DNA from: Enhydrobacter sp.
Lineage (GTDB): Bacteria > Pseudomonadota > Alphaproteobacteria > Reyranellales > Reyranellaceae
Direction of reading: 5' to 3'
Assembly (NCBI GenBank): GCA_025808875.1
Contig: CP075528.1
Span: forward strand, 2,292,473-2,356,472
DNA length: 64,000 bases
The position numbers and the translations under genes were made by a program. A model generated the notes under the pieces. That model was not told the origin of the DNA. It ran no database searches and was given only the letters and a program-made list of their open reading frames with translations. Shown one piece after another: positions 61,243 through 64,000 of this stretch (its first letter is position 1; the number at the start of each line of letters is the position of its first letter).

Positions 61243-62769
61243 TCAGACTGTGGGGCCGGATCGTGAGGAGGGTGCCACAAGCCGTGGATAGAGGCTGCGC
61301 CGGTAGAGGCCGTGAAGCCGGGCAGCGAGACGCTCTGCCCCATGAATCTGATCGAGCGCACCGATCGTCGAAGCCATGTCGTGGGCTTCGGCTGCCAACT
61401 CAAGCGCCCGGCCTAGTCTCAGCGTCCGAGCATAGCCTGCCGCCAGCTTTCGCGTGGCTCTTACGGCAAATCCGGATGGTGGCTCAAGGCGCAACAGTTC
61501 ACGACCTTGCTCCATCGTCGATATGCCGTCCCGCCAATTGCCAGCCATGACCAATGCATGCCCGAGTTCACTGAGAGCGTCACCGTACGATGCGCCACCC
61601 ATTTCAGAGCGCAGCTCGGCGACCCGTCGGTAGTCGGCGATGGCAGCCTCCGTTCGGTGGAGCCTTAGATGAATGCTCCCTCGCACCCCCAAACCGCTCG
61701 TGACATCGCCGCCGAGGGCGAGAGACGCCTCGACATGTTGAAATGCCAACTCGAAGAGATCGCGTCGGTGAGTCGAAAGCTTCGCGATCGAATAATACGC
61801 GCTGGCAAGCGCGCCGTGAGGGATCACTTTCGGCAGGTCGGTCGAGGCGACTGACACCGAACGAGCACGGGCTTGTGAACCCAGTGCCGCCAAACACCCC
61901 AGGACCGCGTGAGAGTGCAAGCCGTACCATGCCCCTGAACTCGACCAGGCACCCAACGCTCGATCCCAAAACGGCACGTAGGATCTGAACTCGGCCTTGC
62001 CGAACGGCGCACCCATCAGTGCGCGAATCGCCAACCAGAGGAATGTGAGTCGGCGATGATGTTGAGTCGCTGCAGTCGCGCGCTCCAGCACGAGCTGGAT
62101 GGTTTTCGGTCTCGGCGGTGCGAGGTCAGGATCGCCAACTCCCTCCAAGAATTGCAGCGGCGGCGGTTCGTCTTTGACTCGGTAGTCACGATGCCTGATT
62201 CGATGCAGGGTATCGACAAGCGTCGACAGCCTCGGCAAAGGCAGCCGCCTCAGCCACTTTGGCCGGTCATACACCTGAAGGAGTCGATCGACCCGCTTCA
62301 GGATATGGTCCTCAGACACCGGATCGAGACTGAAGCCTGGGAAACACGGCTCGAGTAGTCGAAGTAGCTGTGCCAGCCTGGGCTCCGGATCGAAGCCTTG
62401 CTGAAGGAAGATGAAGGTCGGCTTTCGGAGCAGAGCCGCTTCGAACAGCTCCAGCTCGAAGAAGGAGCTAGGAACTGCGTCCCGGTCCGAAAGTTTGATC
62501 GGTGTACCGTGGCGCTTCGTCAGCACTACGACAAGGCAGTCCGCAGTCCGTACACCCTCGAGGCACAGCTCCGCCTTGTCGAAAGGCTCCAAGAGGCTGT
62601 CTCGGTCGAGTTCGCGGAAGTCCTCGGCCATCCAAATGGGGCGCACAGCACCGGTCGCCACATGATCGCCCCCGGTCATCTCCCGGATCCGGCGCCGAAT
62701 CGCGAGAGGAGATCCGAGTGGATCCTCGAAGCAGGACGACAGAAATATCGATGGTCTGTTGGCCTTCAT
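61243..62769 (-). CDS. DUF4062-like N-terminal domain plus TPR-like repeats
   Basis: 508 residues. Residues ~7-125 resemble DUF4062/TIR-type Rossmann-like domains: SIFLSSCFEDP strand and loop, TADCLVVVLTKRHGTP second strand, then SSFFELELFEAALLRKPTFI, where Glu105/107/110 could play the part of the acidic active-site residue. The middle is helical, and residues ~290-490 contain repeated TPR-like helical pairs (LGVRGSIHLRLHRTEAAIADY, GDALSELGHALVMAGNW). Start ATG 62769 has no strong SD. Sampled G+C (~58-62%) is below that of neighbours. Such architectures occur in signalling and anti-phage proteins; function here is unproven. Confidence 0.75.
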   Translation of the reverse strand: MKANRPSIFLSSCFEDPLGSPLAIRRRIREMTGGDHVATGAVRPIWMAEDFRELDRDSLLEPFDKAELCLEGVRTADCLVVVLTKRHGTPIKLSDRDAVPSSFFELELFEAALLRKPTFIFLQQGFDPEPRLAQLLRLLEPCFPGFSLDPVSEDHILKRVDRLLQVYDRPKWLRRLPLPRLSTLVDTLHRIRHRDYRVKDEPPPLQFLEGVGDPDLAPPRPKTIQLVLERATAATQHHRRLTFLWLAIRALMGAPFGKAEFRSYVPFWDRALGAWSSSGAWYGLHSHAVLGCLAALGSQARARSVSVASTDLPKVIPHGALASAYYSIAKLSTHRRDLFELAFQHVEASLALGGDVTSGLGVRGSIHLRLHRTEAAIADYRRVAELRSEMGGASYGDALSELGHALVMAGNWRDGISTMEQGRELLRLEPPSGFAVRATRKLAAGYARTLRLGRALELAAEAHDMASTIGALDQIHGAERLAARLHGLYRRSLYPRLVAPSSRSGPTV

Positions 62770-62975
62770 CCAATGACTGCCTGAGCCATGTCCGTCAACG
62801 TCGAGAACGTATCATGGCGTTGCTTGCGACCTCTATCCAGGGATGGGTAGAGTTCGTCAGTTGATGCTCCACGCGTGGAAGCTGTCGGCTTCTCGTTGTG
62901 TTCTGCGGCTTACGAGGCTTGGCCAGTCTACCAACACGGCCGCGTAGCGATGCGCGGTCGCTCAGTCGACCGACA

Positions 62976-64000
62976 TCAAGTGTTCATGCCCACCTCCAGC
63001 TGCACGTCGTCGCGCGCGCGATGGGCGGCGATCAGGCGGGCGACCGCCATGGTGACGCGCTTGCCGGTCGGGATGTGCAGGAATTCGTTGGGGCCGTGGG
63101 CGTTGGCGTGCGGGCCAAGCACGCCGGTGATGACGAACTGCGTGTCGGGGAACTTCTCGCCCAGCATGCCCATGAAGGGGATCGAGCCGCCTTCGCCCAT
63201 GTAGGCGGCGGGCTGGCCGAACGCCTCCTGCGAGGCCTGCGTCACGGCCCCCTCCAGCCACGGCGCGAGCGGCGGGGCGTGCCAGCCGCTCTGTCCGCCC
63301 TGCGCCTCGAACGTGACCTCCGCGCCATAAGGCGGATCGGCTTCGAGCGCGCGCTTCAGCGCCTGCTCGGCGGCGTCGGCGTCGAGCGTCGGCGGCACGC
63401 GCAGGCTGAGCCTGGCGGTGGAATAGGGCAGCAGCACGTTGCCGGCGTCGCCCGGCGCCGGATAGCCGTCCATGCCGACGATCGCGAGCTGCGGCCGCCA
63501 GGTGCGGTTCAGCACCAGGTCGGCGAGCTCGCTCGCCATCGGCTTCGTCGTGCCGGCGAAGGGGAAGCGATCGTGGACCGAGCTGCCCAGCACCTTCGCC
63601 GCGTCCCTCGCCTGGGCGATGCGCTGCGGCGGGATCTGCACGTAGAGGTCGGCCAGCCTGATCTCGCCGCTCGCCTCGTCCTCGATGCGCGAGAGGAGCG
63701 CGCGCAGGAGACGGAAGGAGGAGGGCACGATGCCCGAGGCGTCGCCCGAATGGACGCCTTCGGTCAGCACGCGCACCTGCAGCGTGCCCGAGGCGATGCC
63801 GCGCAGCGACGTGGTGAGCCACAGGCGGTCCCAGTCGCCGCAGCCCGAATCGAGGCAGACGACGAGCGAGGGGTTGCCGATGCGCGCCTTCAGGTGATCG
63901 ACATAGTGCGGCAGGTCGTAGCTGCCCGATTCCTCGCAGGCCTCGATCAGAACGACGCAGCGGGCGCGTGGCACCTTCTGCTCGCGCAGGGCCAGCAGCG
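62976..64000 (-). CDS. M20 family metallopeptidase (partial, 5' end outside window)
   Basis: Leftward gene running off the right edge; about 341 C-terminal residues are present. The visible EACEESGS carries the catalytic/metal Glu, and HANAHGPNEFLHIPTG the last His ligand. The dimerisation 'lid' domain lies between, starting near GTLQVRVLTEGVHSGDASG. The missing N-terminal part should hold the first His and Asp ligands. Closest in pattern to carnosinase/dipeptidase-like M20 enzymes. Its stop is 206 bases from the DUF4062-like gene's start. Confidence 0.92.
   Translation of the reverse strand, partial: LLALREQKVPRARCVVLIEACEESGSYDLPHYVDHLKARIGNPSLVVCLDSGCGDWDRLWLTTSLRGIASGTLQVRVLTEGVHSGDASGIVPSSFRLLRALLSRIEDEASGEIRLADLYVQIPPQRIAQARDAAKVLGSSVHDRFPFAGTTKPMASELADLVLNRTWRPQLAIVGMDGYPAPGDAGNVLLPYSTARLSLRVPPTLDADAAEQALKRALEADPPYGAEVTFEAQGGQSGWHAPPLAPWLEGAVTQASQEAFGQPAAYMGEGGSIPFMGMLGEKFPDTQFVITGVLGPHANAHGPNEFLHIPTGKRVTMAVARLIAAHRARDDVQLEVGMNT

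Overview
The window is a 64-kb stretch of a GC-rich chromosome (roughly two-thirds G+C). It is almost wall to wall with protein genes in tight runs, with one tRNA gene and no rRNA, CRISPR array, integrase or transposase that I can see. The gene content points to an alphaproteobacterium with a versatile, soil- or water-type metabolism: an IscR-led isc operon, LysR and NUDIX genes, hydantoin and acyl-CoA catabolism, amino acid and peptide ABC importers, and a TauE/cytochrome c pair. A Rhodospirillales- or Reyranella-like origin is only a guess.

Left part (1-12.2 kb). A truncated RraA-family gene and a cupin gene are followed by a divergent alpha/beta hydrolase gene. Next comes a complete iron-sulfur cluster operon: iscR, a second NifS-type cysteine desulfurase, iscS, iscU, iscA, hscB, hscA, fdx and iscX. 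A perfect 11-bp inverted repeat separates it from two tandem glycine-zipper lipoprotein genes. Then come mnmA (a user of IscS sulfur), a secreted MORN-repeat protein and a CAT-anticodon tRNA with a near-consensus promoter and a clear terminator.

12.2-25.9 kb. A thioredoxin-reductase-like ferredoxin-NADP reductase and an ATZ/TRZ-type amidohydrolase precede a hydantoin-utilisation cluster: a DapA-like lyase, D-hydantoinase, N-carbamoyl-D-amino acid hydrolase, a flavin reductase and, on the opposite strand, a hydantoin racemase. A polar amino acid ABC importer follows. Then come an SCP2-like/hydrolase fusion, a decayed TctC/Bug pseudogene, an NnrU-like membrane protein and a BamE-like lipoprotein.

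25.9-42.9 kb. A continuous rightward run holds an aminotransferase, an ABC-2 exporter pair, an enoyl-CoA hydratase, a TauD-type dioxygenase and a five-PAS hybrid histidine kinase. It meets a leftward operon of EamA transporter, CaiB CoA-transferase and penicillin acylase. Next are a YheT-like hydrolase, a repeat-bearing gap, a divergent LysR / PEP-mutase-like pair, and hemB with a NUDIX gene.

42.9-59.9 kb. An eight-gene rightward operon carries three valine-catabolic enzymes plus two GST-like proteins, a MaoC protein, a monooxygenase-like protein and CorA. A leftward dipeptide ABC operon follows. A second leftward operon contains gcdH, tauE/safE, a TsdA-like dihaem cytochrome and an MFS carrier.

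Right end (59.9-64 kb). This is the only accessory-looking part: a 422-bp gene-free stretch made largely of two imperfect ~147-bp repeats (with a related copy 20 kb away), a DUF5681-like protein, a DUF4062-like/TPR protein of somewhat lower G+C, and a truncated M20 peptidase. The DUF4062-like/TPR gene and the dispersed repeat family are my best candidates for something not yet described.
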